Notes: a model not told the origin generated them from the letters alone. Shown: positions 13,924 to 22,011, counted from the stretch's first letter. The stretch is 28,830 nucleotides of DNA from Deltaproteobacteria bacterium (GCA_016926135.1 JAFGPH010000063.1:1-28830), one strand, 5' to 3'. Translations and numbers: made by a program.

Positions 13924-15213
13924 ATGAGCCGGAACGATCTTGAGAATGTGCCCTTCATGCTGTTTGCAGACCGCGAGGGAAAGGTCTACGACCATCCCTT
14001 TCTGCGTATGGCCGGGGCTTCCGGGGGGGAGTTTAGCCCCCTCGGCAGGGATGACGTCGTTCCGGTGCCGGAATTCAGCAAGCTCTTTTTCCTGCCCCAC
14101 TGCCCGCCGATCGGTATTGATCCCGCCACGGGTGAGGCCATGGTTGTGCGGGAGGTGGAGATCCATGGTGTCGATACGCCATGCTATGGTGTGGCGGTTT
14201 TTCTGGAACCCGGACTTGTCCGTACCCATCTCCCTGCAGTGGACTATGGGGAAAAGTCCTACACCTTGCCCATGTGGGGATATACCGCGGTCGGATTCCT
14301 GGACGGCCAATACTGGGCGGCGGGTTTCCAGATCGAGTACAACCCCAAATGGGATCCTCGCCATTATGACGACCGCAAACTCATCCCTGCCATCCGGAGA
14401 CACCGGCGCTTATACGGAATGGGAACGCTCGCAGAACATCTCGTTCAATGCGCCACCGTGAATCACTGCTTTGCTGCAAAGAACCTATTCCTGAGTCGGT
14501 GGGAGGCGCCCCTCCCGGTGAGCCGAAGATGTAATGCGCGATGCCTGGGCTGCCTCTCCCTCCAGCCCGGGGATTCCTGCAAGGCTTCCCATCAGAGGAT
14601 CTCCTTCACGCCGGAGAGGAGGGAGATCGTTTCCCTGGCCGTGAGGCACCTCGATCGGGCCGAAGAGGCTATCGTGAGCTTCGGGCAGGGGTGTGAGGGG
14701 GAGCCGCTCACGGAGTACAGGCTCATCAGCGAGAGCATCCGGCAGATCCGAAGGGAGACAGGCACGGGAACCATTAATCTCAACACCAACGGAAGCTGGC
14801 CTGAGCGAATCCGCCTGATTGCAGAAGCCGGTCTGGACTCCATCCGGATCAGCCTGAACAGCGCAAGGCCGGAATTCTACAGGGCCTATTACCGTCCGAG
14901 AGGGTATGATTTTGAGGATGTGGTGGCATCCATCTCCCTCTCAAGAGAAATGGGCCTTTACACGATGGTGAACTACCTCGTCTTTCCGGGGATCACTGAC
15001 CAGGAAGAGGAAATCGAGGCCCTCCTGGCTCTGGTCCAAAAAACCGGCCTCAACTTCCTTCATCTGAAAAATCTCAATATCGATCCCCGGCTCTATGTGG
15101 AAAAGATGCCAAAGGGGAGCTCTAGGGCCGTAGGCATGAAGCAGATGGCGGACATCCTGCGGCGGGAGTGCCCAGAGCTCGATCTGGGCTACTTCAACAA
15201 GGCCGTTCGCTGA
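13924..15213 (+). CDS. Radical SAM protein with a long unassigned N-terminal domain
   Basis: This 429-residue protein has a radical SAM cluster, CNARCLGC, with cysteines at 203, 207 and 210. It follows an N-terminal region of about 195 residues that I do not recognise (LPHCPPIGIDPATGEA, TLPMWGYTAVGFLDGQYWAAGFQIEYNPKWDP). After the cluster come GQGCEGEPL, TINLNTNGSWPERI, LDSIRISLNSARPEFYRAYYRP and VNYLVFPGITDQEEEI, normal for the MoaA-like SAM barrel. The start has GCGGAAGAG directly ahead. It is divergent from the kinase gene. The cluster is placed much later than usual, so the N-terminal domain may set the substrate. No function can be named. Confidence 0.8.
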   Translation: MSRNDLENVPFMLFADREGKVYDHPFLRMAGASGGEFSPLGRDDVVPVPEFSKLFFLPHCPPIGIDPATGEAMVVREVEIHGVDTPCYGVAVFLEPGLVRTHLPAVDYGEKSYTLPMWGYTAVGFLDGQYWAAGFQIEYNPKWDPRHYDDRKLIPAIRRHRRLYGMGTLAEHLVQCATVNHCFAAKNLFLSRWEAPLPVSRRCNARCLGCLSLQPGDSCKASHQRISFTPERREIVSLAVRHLDRAEEAIVSFGQGCEGEPLTEYRLISESIRQIRRETGTGTINLNTNGSWPERIRLIAEAGLDSIRISLNSARPEFYRAYYRPRGYDFEDVVASISLSREMGLYTMVNYLVFPGITDQEEEIEALLALVQKTGLNFLHLKNLNIDPRLYVEKMPKGSSRAVGMKQMADILRRECPELDLGYFNKAVR

Positions 15214-15260
15214 GCCCGCGACCACGATGCTCTTCAGCAACCCGATAGTGCCGTGTCTAA

Positions 15261-15286
15261 GTACACCTTTTCATGAAAAGGTGTAC
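15261..15286. repeat. Perfect 26-bp palindrome between convergent genes
   Basis: Two 13-base arms (GTACACCTTTTCA and its reverse complement) meet without a gap. It could form a hairpin in RNA from either strand but has no T-run, so it is not a standard intrinsic terminator. It could also be a protein-binding site. Confidence 0.8.
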
Positions 15287-15305
15287 CAAGAGAGACCACC
15301 CGTCG

Positions 15306-16304
15306 CTATGAACCGGGCTTGCTTATCTTGGAAATCTGTACGCCCTCAATGTAGGAGAGTATCAGACCGGCGATCAGGATAGGCACAAACTGGATGGCGT
15401 GGATGGCTGTGGCGAAAGAGAGGGCGGGGCTGACCGGGACCCCGAACATGGCTAGCGAGATCTGACAGAGATAATGATAGGTGCCCACGTAGCCGGGGGA
15501 GGAAGGGACCACGACGCCTATGGTGGTAATGACCAGAACGATCAGGCTGACCAACCAGGGGAGGTGATAGATGGAGAAGAAATCAAAGGCCATCAGGCCG
15601 AGTTGAATGACCAGGCCGTAGCAGAGCCAGATCAGGACAGAAAGAATGGTCACCGTAGCATAATCCAGCCCGGACTTCAGGGGCACGATCCCTGCCACGA
15701 ACCTTTCCAGGAGTTCCCTCGATCTCCCCTGAAGACCGCCGGGCAAAGGCCTGAGGATCACGTCCAGGAAAGGCCTCATCCTGGAGTGGGAGGTTTTCAG
15801 GAGAATCAGGAAGAAGAAAAGGGCGAGTGTGCCGGCCAACATGAGGTAACCTGACTTCTTCACCCAGCCGGGGAAGGGATAGAGAAGAATCGCCATTACC
15901 ATCAGGCCCAGGAGGGCGAATACGTCCAGAATGCGCTCCACCACGATCGTCGCAAAGGCCGAAGATGCGGAAAGGCCGCGCTTTTTGCCCAGAACATAGG
16001 CGCGCAGAACTTCACCCAGATGGGCGGGGGTGATCACATTGGCCATGTAACCGATGACGAGAGAGGAAAAGAGGCTGGGTATGTCCAGACGAATGATGGG
16101 GTCCAGGAGATAGCGCCATCGAAGGGCTCTTAAGTAGTGACTGAAAAAGATGACCCCTATGATGAGGAGCACGTACCAGTAGTTGGCCTCCTTGAATGCC
16201 TTCCACATCTGGCCGAAGTCAACCTGGCGAACGGCCAGATAGAAAAAGGCCGCTCCTATGAGGCACCCGAGGATCAATCTCGTTCTGTTGCTTCCCAAAG
16301 CCAT
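15306..16304 (-). CDS. Flippase-like / lysylphosphatidylglycerol synthase transmembrane-domain protein
   Basis: This integral membrane protein of about 332 residues has some eight hydrophobic segments and no soluble domain. It matches the LPG-synthase transmembrane family (AglD/MprF membrane part). Motifs are AVRQVDFGQMWKAFKEANYWY, HYLRALRWRYLLDPI, MANVITPAHLGEVLRAYVLGKKRGLSAS, VERILDVFALLGL and a late VVPSSPGYVGTYHY. The lipid substrate is unknown; members move or modify lipids or lipid-linked sugars. The frame is open to 16367, but the ATG at 16304 is preferred since GGAG lies just before it and the first membrane segment begins soon after. It converges with the radical SAM gene. Confidence 0.85.
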   Translation of the reverse strand: MALGSNRTRLILGCLIGAAFFYLAVRQVDFGQMWKAFKEANYWYVLLIIGVIFFSHYLRALRWRYLLDPIIRLDIPSLFSSLVIGYMANVITPAHLGEVLRAYVLGKKRGLSASSAFATIVVERILDVFALLGLMVMAILLYPFPGWVKKSGYLMLAGTLALFFFLILLKTSHSRMRPFLDVILRPLPGGLQGRSRELLERFVAGIVPLKSGLDYATVTILSVLIWLCYGLVIQLGLMAFDFFSIYHLPWLVSLIVLVITTIGVVVPSSPGYVGTYHYLCQISLAMFGVPVSPALSFATAIHAIQFVPILIAGLILSYIEGVQISKISKPGS

Positions 16305-16534
16305 TCGAGCTCCGTGGTCCGCCATCCGGACCGTGCCCCCTATCCATATCCCAACATGCCCGGGCAATGCAACTCAAACCCTCAGCGCCCCGTGCCGTCA
16401 CCGAGATCCTCGCGAAAACGACAACCTCCCTTGAGTCGTCTCGGAATGTGGTTATTGTTTGAAGCATAGAGAGGCACTGGCACGGCTTACGGGAGGACGT
16501 CGAGTCTGATACGCTGAGGAGCAAGGACGGAGAG

Positions 16535-16921
16535 ATGAAGAATGCAATGATGGATTTGGCGGAAATTCGAGACCGCAGGCAACTGGTCAACGACATCAAC
16601 TGGGACATGACGCCTGAGGAGGCCGTGACCCTATACCTGGAGTGGGGAAACAACTGGACCCATGGAAAGAACCTTGTGAGGTCCAAAAACGATGTATCCC
16701 ACTATTTTGTGGTCAATACATGGGATGAGCTTCCTCAGATCTACCTCATCCGGCGCAATTCGGATGCGGCCGTGGAATTGGCGAAGTTTCCGGTGCCCGA
16801 GCCCCTGAGAGGGCGCTTTCTGGATCAGTGGGGACACAAAAGGGGGGTGTATGCGCTCAATGAGGAGATTCGTGAGTGGCTGAAGCAGACGCTTGATGGG
16901 CCTTTCGAAAAGGGGAGATGA
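16535..16921 (+). CDS. Small conserved protein, DVU0772-like (from memory)
   Basis: This 128-residue protein resembles a small family I recall from sulfate-reducing bacteria (DVU0772-like), with INWDMTPEEAVTLYLEWGNNW as the most striking stretch. It has no signal peptide or membrane segment. Tryptophans and acidic residues are frequent, and DQWGHKRGVYALNEEIREWLK forms the C-terminal part. An AAGGACGGAG sequence precedes the ATG. It is followed within 6 bp by another small unknown gene, so the two are likely co-transcribed. The family name is from memory and unchecked; the function is unknown. Confidence 0.75.
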   Translation: MKNAMMDLAEIRDRRQLVNDINWDMTPEEAVTLYLEWGNNWTHGKNLVRSKNDVSHYFVVNTWDELPQIYLIRRNSDAAVELAKFPVPEPLRGRFLDQWGHKRGVYALNEEIREWLKQTLDGPFEKGR

Positions 16922-16927
16922 ACGCCT

Positions 16928-17266
16928 ATGATTCGAACAAAGCTCTGGTTCCGATGTGCGGCCATGCATGATCCGGTCACGCCGATCATCGTGAAACCTG
17001 CCGTCATTGGCTGGGATGCAAAGAGGAGGCAGGTGGATCTCACCATCGAGCGTCCCTTCAAGGGGGATGAGTTGGTCATGCGCATGAAAGGCTGGGTGAC
17101 GACGGATGTGAAAAAGGTGGTGGATGTGGTCAGGAGACACGGCTATCTCAAGGTCATGGATGAGCGCGATCTGGTCGTCGAACTGGATAGCGAAAGGGAC
17201 TACGAGAAGCTAGCCAATGACCTCAAAAAGGAGTTCCAGGACGAAGTGGATCTTGAGAGGATCTGA
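16928..17266 (+). CDS. Small protein of unknown function
   Basis: I do not recognise this 112-residue protein. It has two strand-rich parts (PIIVKPAVIGWDAKRRQVDLTI and ELVMRMKGWVTTDVKKVVDVV) and a helical C-terminus rich in acidic and lysine residues. There are no cysteine clusters or membrane segments. A GGGGAG sequence lies ten bases before the ATG. It follows the previous gene by 6 bp, so the pair probably forms an operon. Confidence 0.7.
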   Translation: MIRTKLWFRCAAMHDPVTPIIVKPAVIGWDAKRRQVDLTIERPFKGDELVMRMKGWVTTDVKKVVDVVRRHGYLKVMDERDLVVELDSERDYEKLANDLKKEFQDEVDLERI

Positions 17267-17478
17267 CGGCCAGGACTTCCTCCAGCGCCCTGGGGATCTG
17301 ATCCCCCAGGTCAATCACCGGGGATGCCGGTGTGGGCTCTGCATGGGAACCGGCGATACGATTGATCCGGGCCCCGGTCACAGCGGCTTCTTCCCCGGCA
17401 TACCCGGCATGAATGAGGGCTGAGACATCGGAGCCGTTGGGAAAGCGGGAATAGCAGAAAGGAGTGAGCGGGTTCAAC

Positions 17479-17772
17479 ATGGAAGAGGAGGAATTCGGCC
17501 TGCCCATCGACGGCTGCCTGGATCTCCACGCCTTTCGGCCCCAGGATGCGGCCTCCGTAGTGGAGGAATACCTGTGGGCATGCTCCGAGAAGGGGATATG
17601 CGACGTGCGGATCATCCACGGAAAGGGAAAGGGCACACTCCGAAGAACGGTTCACTCCCTGCTGTCGAGGCATCCCCTGGTGTTGAGTTTCTCCCTGGAT
17701 CCGGGGCCTTCAGGTTGGGGGACAACGATCGTCGGCCTCAAGAGATATGCTGAACCTACCCCGCGGGATTGA
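17479..17772 (+). CDS. Smr-domain protein
   Basis: This protein of about 97 residues is a stand-alone Smr domain. It has LDLHAFRPQDAASVVEEYL followed by DVRIIHGKGKGTLRRTVHSLL, where HGKG is the family's signature. Smr domains bind nucleic acid and some are nicking or RNA endonucleases; the best-known copy is the end of MutS2. Here no MutS part is attached. The frame is open from a GTG at 17464, but the ATG at 17479 gives the usual start. Neither has a well-spaced Shine-Dalgarno. It follows a 212-bp gap after the small gene upstream. Confidence 0.88.
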   Translation: MEEEEFGLPIDGCLDLHAFRPQDAASVVEEYLWACSEKGICDVRIIHGKGKGTLRRTVHSLLSRHPLVLSFSLDPGPSGWGTTIVGLKRYAEPTPRD

Positions 17773-17778
17773 ATGGAA

Positions 17779-17878
17779 TCGTGTCCCTGAGAGACCACCC
17801 CCAGGGCGGACCCTCAAGTACCCGGCAATTGTACAGGTATTTATGGGACACGAGACCAGCAGCGTCATATCCCATAAA
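17779..17878 (+). promoter_or_regulatory. Overlapping, mutually exclusive inverted repeats
   Basis: TCGTGTCCC (17779-17787) pairs with GGGACACGA (17845-17853). TTTATGGGA (17840-17848) pairs with TCCCATAAA (17870-17878). Both pairings need 17845-17848, so only one can form at a time. The element lies between the smr gene and the ferritin-like gene and resembles a leader attenuator. No T-run follows, so it is not a textbook terminator switch. Confidence 0.4.
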
Positions 17879-17977
17879 GCCGTTCACAAATACCGGACGC
17901 GTGAGGAAGAGAGCTTGTCAAAGGGTTAGGAGATGGGTTAAAAGGGAAAGGAATCAAGAACGGGGAAAAGGAGGCTT

Positions 17978-18454
17978 GTGGGACAGATGGAAGAGGTTTG
18001 CTATACCAGGGAGGTGGCGCTGGAGAAGGCAATCGAGATGGAGAGGAAGAGCTTTGAGGAATACAGGGAGGCCTACTTTATGGCCAAAGATCCCCTGGCC
18101 AAAGACCTGCTGAAAGATTTGGCCTTGGACGAGCTCAGACATAAGTACACCCTTGAAAAGGCCTTCTTTGAGGAGAAGGTGCTCCTCCATGACAGCGGCG
18201 CGAACGAAGGCCCCAGCATGAAGTTCACTTTGCTCTTCGAGGACAGGCCCCTCGGAAAGGAATCCACGGAGCAGGATGTCTTTCTCCATGCTATTCACGA
18301 AGAGAAGCGCGCCGTGGATTTCTACAGCAAGACGGCGGAAAGCTGTGGCGGCGCTCCCATGGCGGAGATGTTCAAGCGACTCGCCCAGGACGAAGAGGGT
18401 CATCTGGCGCGGCTCGAAGAGCTGTACGAAAGCGTCTATCTGAAAGAAATGTAA
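17978..18454 (+). CDS. Ferritin-like / rubrerythrin-domain protein
   Basis: This protein of about 158 residues is an all-helical ferritin-like protein. Metal-ligand candidates are glutamates and histidines in EMERKSFEEYREA, LDELRHKYTLEKAF, AIHEEKRAVDFYSKTAE and QDEEGHLARLEELYE. These give the paired E...ExxH pattern of a di-iron site. It lacks the rubredoxin domain of true rubrerythrin. A role in iron or peroxide handling is likely, with partners unknown. The GTG at 17978 lies only three bases after GGAGG; the ATG at 17987 lies 12 bases after, so the true start is uncertain. Confidence 0.85.
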   Translation: MGQMEEVCYTREVALEKAIEMERKSFEEYREAYFMAKDPLAKDLLKDLALDELRHKYTLEKAFFEEKVLLHDSGANEGPSMKFTLLFEDRPLGKESTEQDVFLHAIHEEKRAVDFYSKTAESCGGAPMAEMFKRLAQDEEGHLARLEELYESVYLKEM

Positions 18455-18490
18455 GAACGCGTCATGCCTATTCTGGGGCGTCACCCTACC

Positions 18491-18504
18491 ACAGCCGTGG
18501 CTGT
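18491..18504. repeat. Short palindrome upstream of the cytochrome genes
   Basis: ACAGCC-GT-GGCTGT is a perfect palindrome about 50 bp before the NapC-like start. It could be an operator, but it fits no motif I can name. Confidence 0.35.
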
Positions 18505-18552
18505 CATGCCCCGCACGGATATGGATCTCTCAACCCCTCTTGAGGTGGCCCC

Positions 18553-18945
18553 ATGAGACGATCCAGCTTTTCCTTCAGGCACAGACCGCCGTTGTGGAAG
18601 AGGTTGATCAAACCGGCCCTCACCATGGCCTTCGGCATGGCCGTCACCTTCCCCATCTTCAGCCTCTTCTACTACACCATGGTGAGGACCTCCACCCCCC
18701 AGTTCTGCGCATGGTGCCACGAGATCCGCTTCGCTTACAACACCTGGAAGACCTCCACGCATGTCAACAACGGCCAGGGATTCGTGGCCGACTGTATGGA
18801 CTGCCATTTGCCGGCACCCCACGACACCTTTGACTTCTTCTATGCAAAAACCGCCCACGGCATCAAGGACATCGTTGTGCACAACCCCTACCAGGGCTAT
18901 CGCTACAAACAGTATCAAGAACCATACAGGGGGTTGGGTCTTTAG
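18553..18945 (+). CDS. NapC/NirT-like membrane cytochrome c with only two heme sites
   Basis: This 130-residue protein starts with a basic stretch and one membrane segment (about 22-43). It then has heme-binding motifs CAWCH (52-56) and CMDCH (81-85). The rest (AHGIKDIVVHNPYQGY) looks like the NapC/NrfH fold. NapC and NrfH normally carry four hemes; here the last two CxxCH motifs are absent and the protein is shorter than NrfH. It likely anchors the octaheme cytochrome encoded 49 bp downstream and passes electrons between the quinone pool and it, on the periplasmic side. A Shine-Dalgarno-like GAGGTGG precedes the ATG. There is no frameshift or heme motif in other frames just downstream that would restore the missing part. 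Confidence 0.85.
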   Translation: MRRSSFSFRHRPPLWKRLIKPALTMAFGMAVTFPIFSLFYYTMVRTSTPQFCAWCHEIRFAYNTWKTSTHVNNGQGFVADCMDCHLPAPHDTFDFFYAKTAHGIKDIVVHNPYQGYRYKQYQEPYRGLGL

Positions 18946-18994
18946 AGGAAAGGGGCTTTTCCCGGGGTTTCACAGGAAAGGGGGAAAACGGGTC

Positions 18995-20398
18995 ATGAAG
19001 AAGGTGTTCCTTTTCTTTTCGCTGATCGCGTGCATGGTTGGTGTTGCCGCATCAGGCATCCTGGGTGCAACTGCACAGACGGCCAAGAACACGGCCAAAG
19101 AGAAGGCCTTCAGGATGGAACGGGGTATGCCGCCGGAGGCCGTGGCATGCATCGAGTGCCATAAGGGGGAGAGCCCCGGCTTGGTCGCCGATTGGGCGCA
19201 GAGCAGGCATGCCAGCGCGAACATCACCTGCTGTGACTGTCACGAGGCCGAGGAATCCGACCCCGACGTGTCCGAGGACCATTACAGGCAGTACGAGCGC
19301 GCAGACCAGAAATACGGCACCAAGGAGTACCGGGTCCCTGTGGCCGCGGCCGTTACCCCGAAGGACTGCTCCCGTTGCCACCCCGATGAGGCCAAGCAAT
19401 ACAGCATGAGCAAGCATGCCAACACGGTGGAGATCATGTGGAAAATTGATCCCTGGTTGAATCACGGGATGAACAGTGATTTTGAGCGTATTTCGGGATG
19501 TTACACATGCCACGGGAGCGTGCTGAAGATCCGGGACGGGAAACTGACCCCGGAGACCTGGCCCAATGTAGGCGTGGGCCGGATCAACATGGACGGCAGC
19601 AAGGGGAGTTGTACGAGCTGCCACACGCGTCACCTGTTTTCCGTGATGGAGGCCCGGAAGCCCGAGGCCTGCGGCCAGTGTCACCTCGGGCCCGACCACC
19701 CCCAGATCGAGATCTACATGGAGTCCAAGCACGGCGACATCTACACCGCCCATGGGTCGAAGTACAACTGGACTGCGGCAATCGGTACCTGGACTCCGGG
19801 CGTCGATTACCGGGCCCCTACCTGCGCCTCGTGTCACATCTCCGGTTCCGGGTCTGTGCTTACCAGCCACGATGTGACGGAGAGACTCGCCTGGGAGACC
19901 CAGGCCCCCCTGACCGTGCGACCCCAGGATTTTCAAGCCTTTCCCGCCAGAACCAACTGGCAGGTAGAGCGGGACAAGATGAAGAAGGTCTGCAGGCAGT
20001 GCCACGGAAAGAACTGGGTGGAGGGCCATTTCGTGAGGCTCGACAGGACTGTGAACGAGTACGATGACGTCTATTACAGGCCCGCCAAGAAGATGCTGGA
20101 TGACCTGTACGCAAGAGGTCTGCTGGACAAAGACAGGATGTTTGATGAGCGGCTGGAGGTGGAGTTTTACGAGCTATGGCACCATGAAGGCCGCAGGGCG
20201 CGTTTCGGTGCGGCCATGATGGCGCCCGACTATGCCTGGTGGCACGGCTTCTACGAGTGCAAGAAGCGGTTCAACAACTTCATGGAGGAGGCGTGGGACC
20301 TTATCCAGCACAACAGGAAGGCTTACAAAGCCTCAGATTTTCCCAATGCGACGGGAAACAGGAACAGGCCTGCGGAGGTGTTTCCCACGGGGCGCTAG
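18995..20398 (+). CDS. Octaheme cytochrome c of the hydroxylamine oxidoreductase (HAO) family
   Basis: This 467-residue protein has a Sec signal peptide (MKKVFLFFSLIACMVG, through about residue 28) and eight heme motifs: C52-H56, C79-H83, C125-H129, C169-H173, C206-H210, C226-H230, C277-H281 and C333-H337. HAO hallmarks are CGQCHLGPDHPQIEIYMESKHG and, late, HHEGRRARFGAAMMAPDYAWWHGFYE. Oxidation of hydroxylamine and reduction of nitrite or hydroxylamine are both possible in this family. In N. europaea a tyrosine from a neighbouring subunit is crosslinked to heme P460 and associated with oxidation. Tyr413 is a candidate equivalent, but only an alignment can say. The frame is open from 18761, but the leader begins at 18995. 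With the two-heme NapC-like gene just upstream it forms a module like the HaoA-NapC pairs of Epsilonproteobacteria. Confidence 0.92.
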   Translation: MKKVFLFFSLIACMVGVAASGILGATAQTAKNTAKEKAFRMERGMPPEAVACIECHKGESPGLVADWAQSRHASANITCCDCHEAEESDPDVSEDHYRQYERADQKYGTKEYRVPVAAAVTPKDCSRCHPDEAKQYSMSKHANTVEIMWKIDPWLNHGMNSDFERISGCYTCHGSVLKIRDGKLTPETWPNVGVGRINMDGSKGSCTSCHTRHLFSVMEARKPEACGQCHLGPDHPQIEIYMESKHGDIYTAHGSKYNWTAAIGTWTPGVDYRAPTCASCHISGSGSVLTSHDVTERLAWETQAPLTVRPQDFQAFPARTNWQVERDKMKKVCRQCHGKNWVEGHFVRLDRTVNEYDDVYYRPAKKMLDDLYARGLLDKDRMFDERLEVEFYELWHHEGRRARFGAAMMAPDYAWWHGFYECKKRFNNFMEEAWDLIQHNRKAYKASDFPNATGNRNRPAEVFPTGR

Positions 20399-20605
20399 TG
20401 GCTGAATAGTCTCGGGCAGATCAGCGCGCATCCCGGGAAGGGAGGCCCACACGTCGAACAGGTCCTGCTTTCATCGGGGTTTGTCGCCAAACCCGGCCCC
20501 TGGAAACAAGCGAGGTACACGGCTCACATGCCACAGAGGTTCTGAAAGAAAGGCACAGGACCTGTCCGATAAAAAACATGATACAGCCTTTTCTCCGGGA
20601 AGTAA
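20399..20605. other. Gene-free stretch after the octaheme cytochrome gene
   Basis: No convincing coding sequence was seen. A seven-base hairpin GGGTTTG-TCGC-CAAACCC lies at 20477-20494; it lacks a T-run, so termination is not assured. The rest shows no promoter or repeat. Confidence 0.4.
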
Positions 20606-20929
20606 AGATCCTGCCTGTGTTGTCGTGCTCTTTTCGATCTGCAGGCGTCCCAAGCGGGAACGGTAGGTGCACCCCGATTTGCCCACAATCGTCTGATCAT
20701 GGAGGGATCGGCCATTGATTTCAACATGGCTGCAGGCATGGCATTGATTGCCCAGCATCTCTTCAAGATCATCGTTGTCTCGGAGGATATTCCCAGGGAC
20801 AAAGCGGAGAGGATGGGTTTCTTCTACGGAAGCGATATGGAGGAGGCCTTTGAACTGGGCCGGAGACTCACGCCCCGGCCGGATGTGCACATCATCCCCT
20901 CAGGGGGCATCATCCTGCCGGTTCTCTGA
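20606..20929 (+). pseudogene. C-terminal remnant of a LarA-like (DUF2088) protein
   Basis: The last 100 or so codons of this frame read GSAIDFNMAAGMALIAQHLFKIIVVSEDIPRDKAERMGFFYG, then DVHIIPSGGIILPVL. This resembles the C-terminal end of nickel-dependent lactate racemase-like (LarA) proteins. The frame is closed by a stop at 20603. No earlier part, including the catalytic N-terminal domain with its pyridinium-thioacid lysine, is present. It is therefore a truncated relic rather than a small gene, although an ATG at 20699 would allow a 76-residue product. The next gene starts 8 bp on. The family call is from pattern memory and moderately uncertain. Confidence 0.5.
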
Positions 20930-20937
20930 GGTCGGCC

Positions 20938-21987
20938 ATGGGTGTCACGCGCAGAGAGTTCCTCAAGACATCTCTCATCGTCGGAGGCTCCCTGTTTTTG
21001 TCTCCCGGACCTGCCATCGTCGTGCAGGGGAAGGGGAGGGCATGGGAGCCTGCCTACGCAAGACTGGAGGGACAGGGCCGGTTTCTTCAGAAAGTGGAAG
21101 AGGCCTACGCCCTCTTTGAGGAGTGCATGCTCTGTCCCCGGCAGTGCGGGGTCAACAGGCTTAAAGGCGAGAGGGGCTTCTGCAGATCGCCCGGGAAGGC
21201 GGTGGTCTTTGCGGCACACCCCCACTTCGGAGAAGAGGTGCCCCTGGTCGGCCACAACGGATCAGGCACAATCTTCTTCTCCAACTGCAATTTGCGCTGT
21301 GTCTTTTGCCAGAATTGGCCCATTTCCCACGAAGGCAAGGGAAGGCCCGTGGAGGACGACGATCTGGCCGGGATGATGCTCCACCTGCAGGGCATGGGCT
21401 GTCACAACATCAACCTGGTCACCCCTACCCATGTGATGCCCAACATCCTGAGGGCTACCCGGGTTGCCCTCAAGCGCGGTCTCCACGTACCGCTGGTTTA
21501 CAACACGAGCGGGTATGAGCGGGTGGAGATCGTGAAACACCTGGACGGCGTAGTGGATATCTACATGCCAGACATGAAATATATGGATCCCGGCATGGCC
21601 GAGAAGTACTCGGCCGGTGCCTCGGACTATCCTGAGGTGGCGAAGCGCGCGATCATCGAGATGAACCGTCAGGTAGGGGTACTGACCTTGAACGAAAGCG
21701 GAATCGCCTCGCGAGGGCTGATCATACGGCACCTCGTCATGCCCAACAGGGTGGCGGGCACGGAGGCATTCGTGAAATGGGTGGCCGAAATCCTGCCCAG
21801 ATCCACCTATGTGAATATCATGGCCCAGTACCATGTGGACTACAAGGCCTTCGAGTATCCTGAACTGGCCCGCGGCATCACCACGGACGAGTTCCTAGAG
21901 GCCATGGGATGGGCAGAGAAGGCCGGACTCACCAACCTCGACACCCAGTCTGTGGTCCTAAAGAATTTCTACCTGTCCCGCCGCTGA
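20938..21987 (+). CDS. Radical SAM protein with a twin-arginine leader (PflA-like)
   Basis: This 349-residue protein starts with a twin-arginine type leader (VTRREFLKTSLIVGG). Cysteines C63, C66, C70 and C82 of CMLCPRQCGVNRLKGERGFC form a metal-site candidate. The SAM cluster CNLRCVFCQNW has cysteines at 117, 121 and 124. Later segments (INLVTPTHVMP, VYNTSGYERVE, IYMPDMKYMDPGMAEKYS, LIIRHLVMPNRV) match PflA-like radical SAM proteins (COG1313). Such proteins are normally cytoplasmic, so the leader is odd. The target protein is unknown. A GAGGT sequence lies six bases before the ATG. It converges with the AmrS-like gene, with 24 bp between stops. Confidence 0.85.
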   Translation: MGVTRREFLKTSLIVGGSLFLSPGPAIVVQGKGRAWEPAYARLEGQGRFLQKVEEAYALFEECMLCPRQCGVNRLKGERGFCRSPGKAVVFAAHPHFGEEVPLVGHNGSGTIFFSNCNLRCVFCQNWPISHEGKGRPVEDDDLAGMMLHLQGMGCHNINLVTPTHVMPNILRATRVALKRGLHVPLVYNTSGYERVEIVKHLDGVVDIYMPDMKYMDPGMAEKYSAGASDYPEVAKRAIIEMNRQVGVLTLNESGIASRGLIIRHLVMPNRVAGTEAFVKWVAEILPRSTYVNIMAQYHVDYKAFEYPELARGITTDEFLEAMGWAEKAGLTNLDTQSVVLKNFYLSRR

Positions 21988-22011
21988 CGAGGTCTTTTTT
22001 CCCTGAATCTC

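Noticed and set aside
16477..16492. Sigma-54-like element CTGGCACG before the 16535 gene
   Set aside because: The -24 half is perfect but the position of the -12 GC is occupied by GG.
17747..17929. 60-residue top-strand frame between smr and the ferritin-like gene
   Set aside because: No Shine-Dalgarno, no motif, and it covers the paired inverted repeats, which look like RNA structure.
18761..18994. N-terminal extension of the octaheme cytochrome frame
   Set aside because: It overlaps the NapC-like gene out of frame, and a clear signal peptide starts at 18995.
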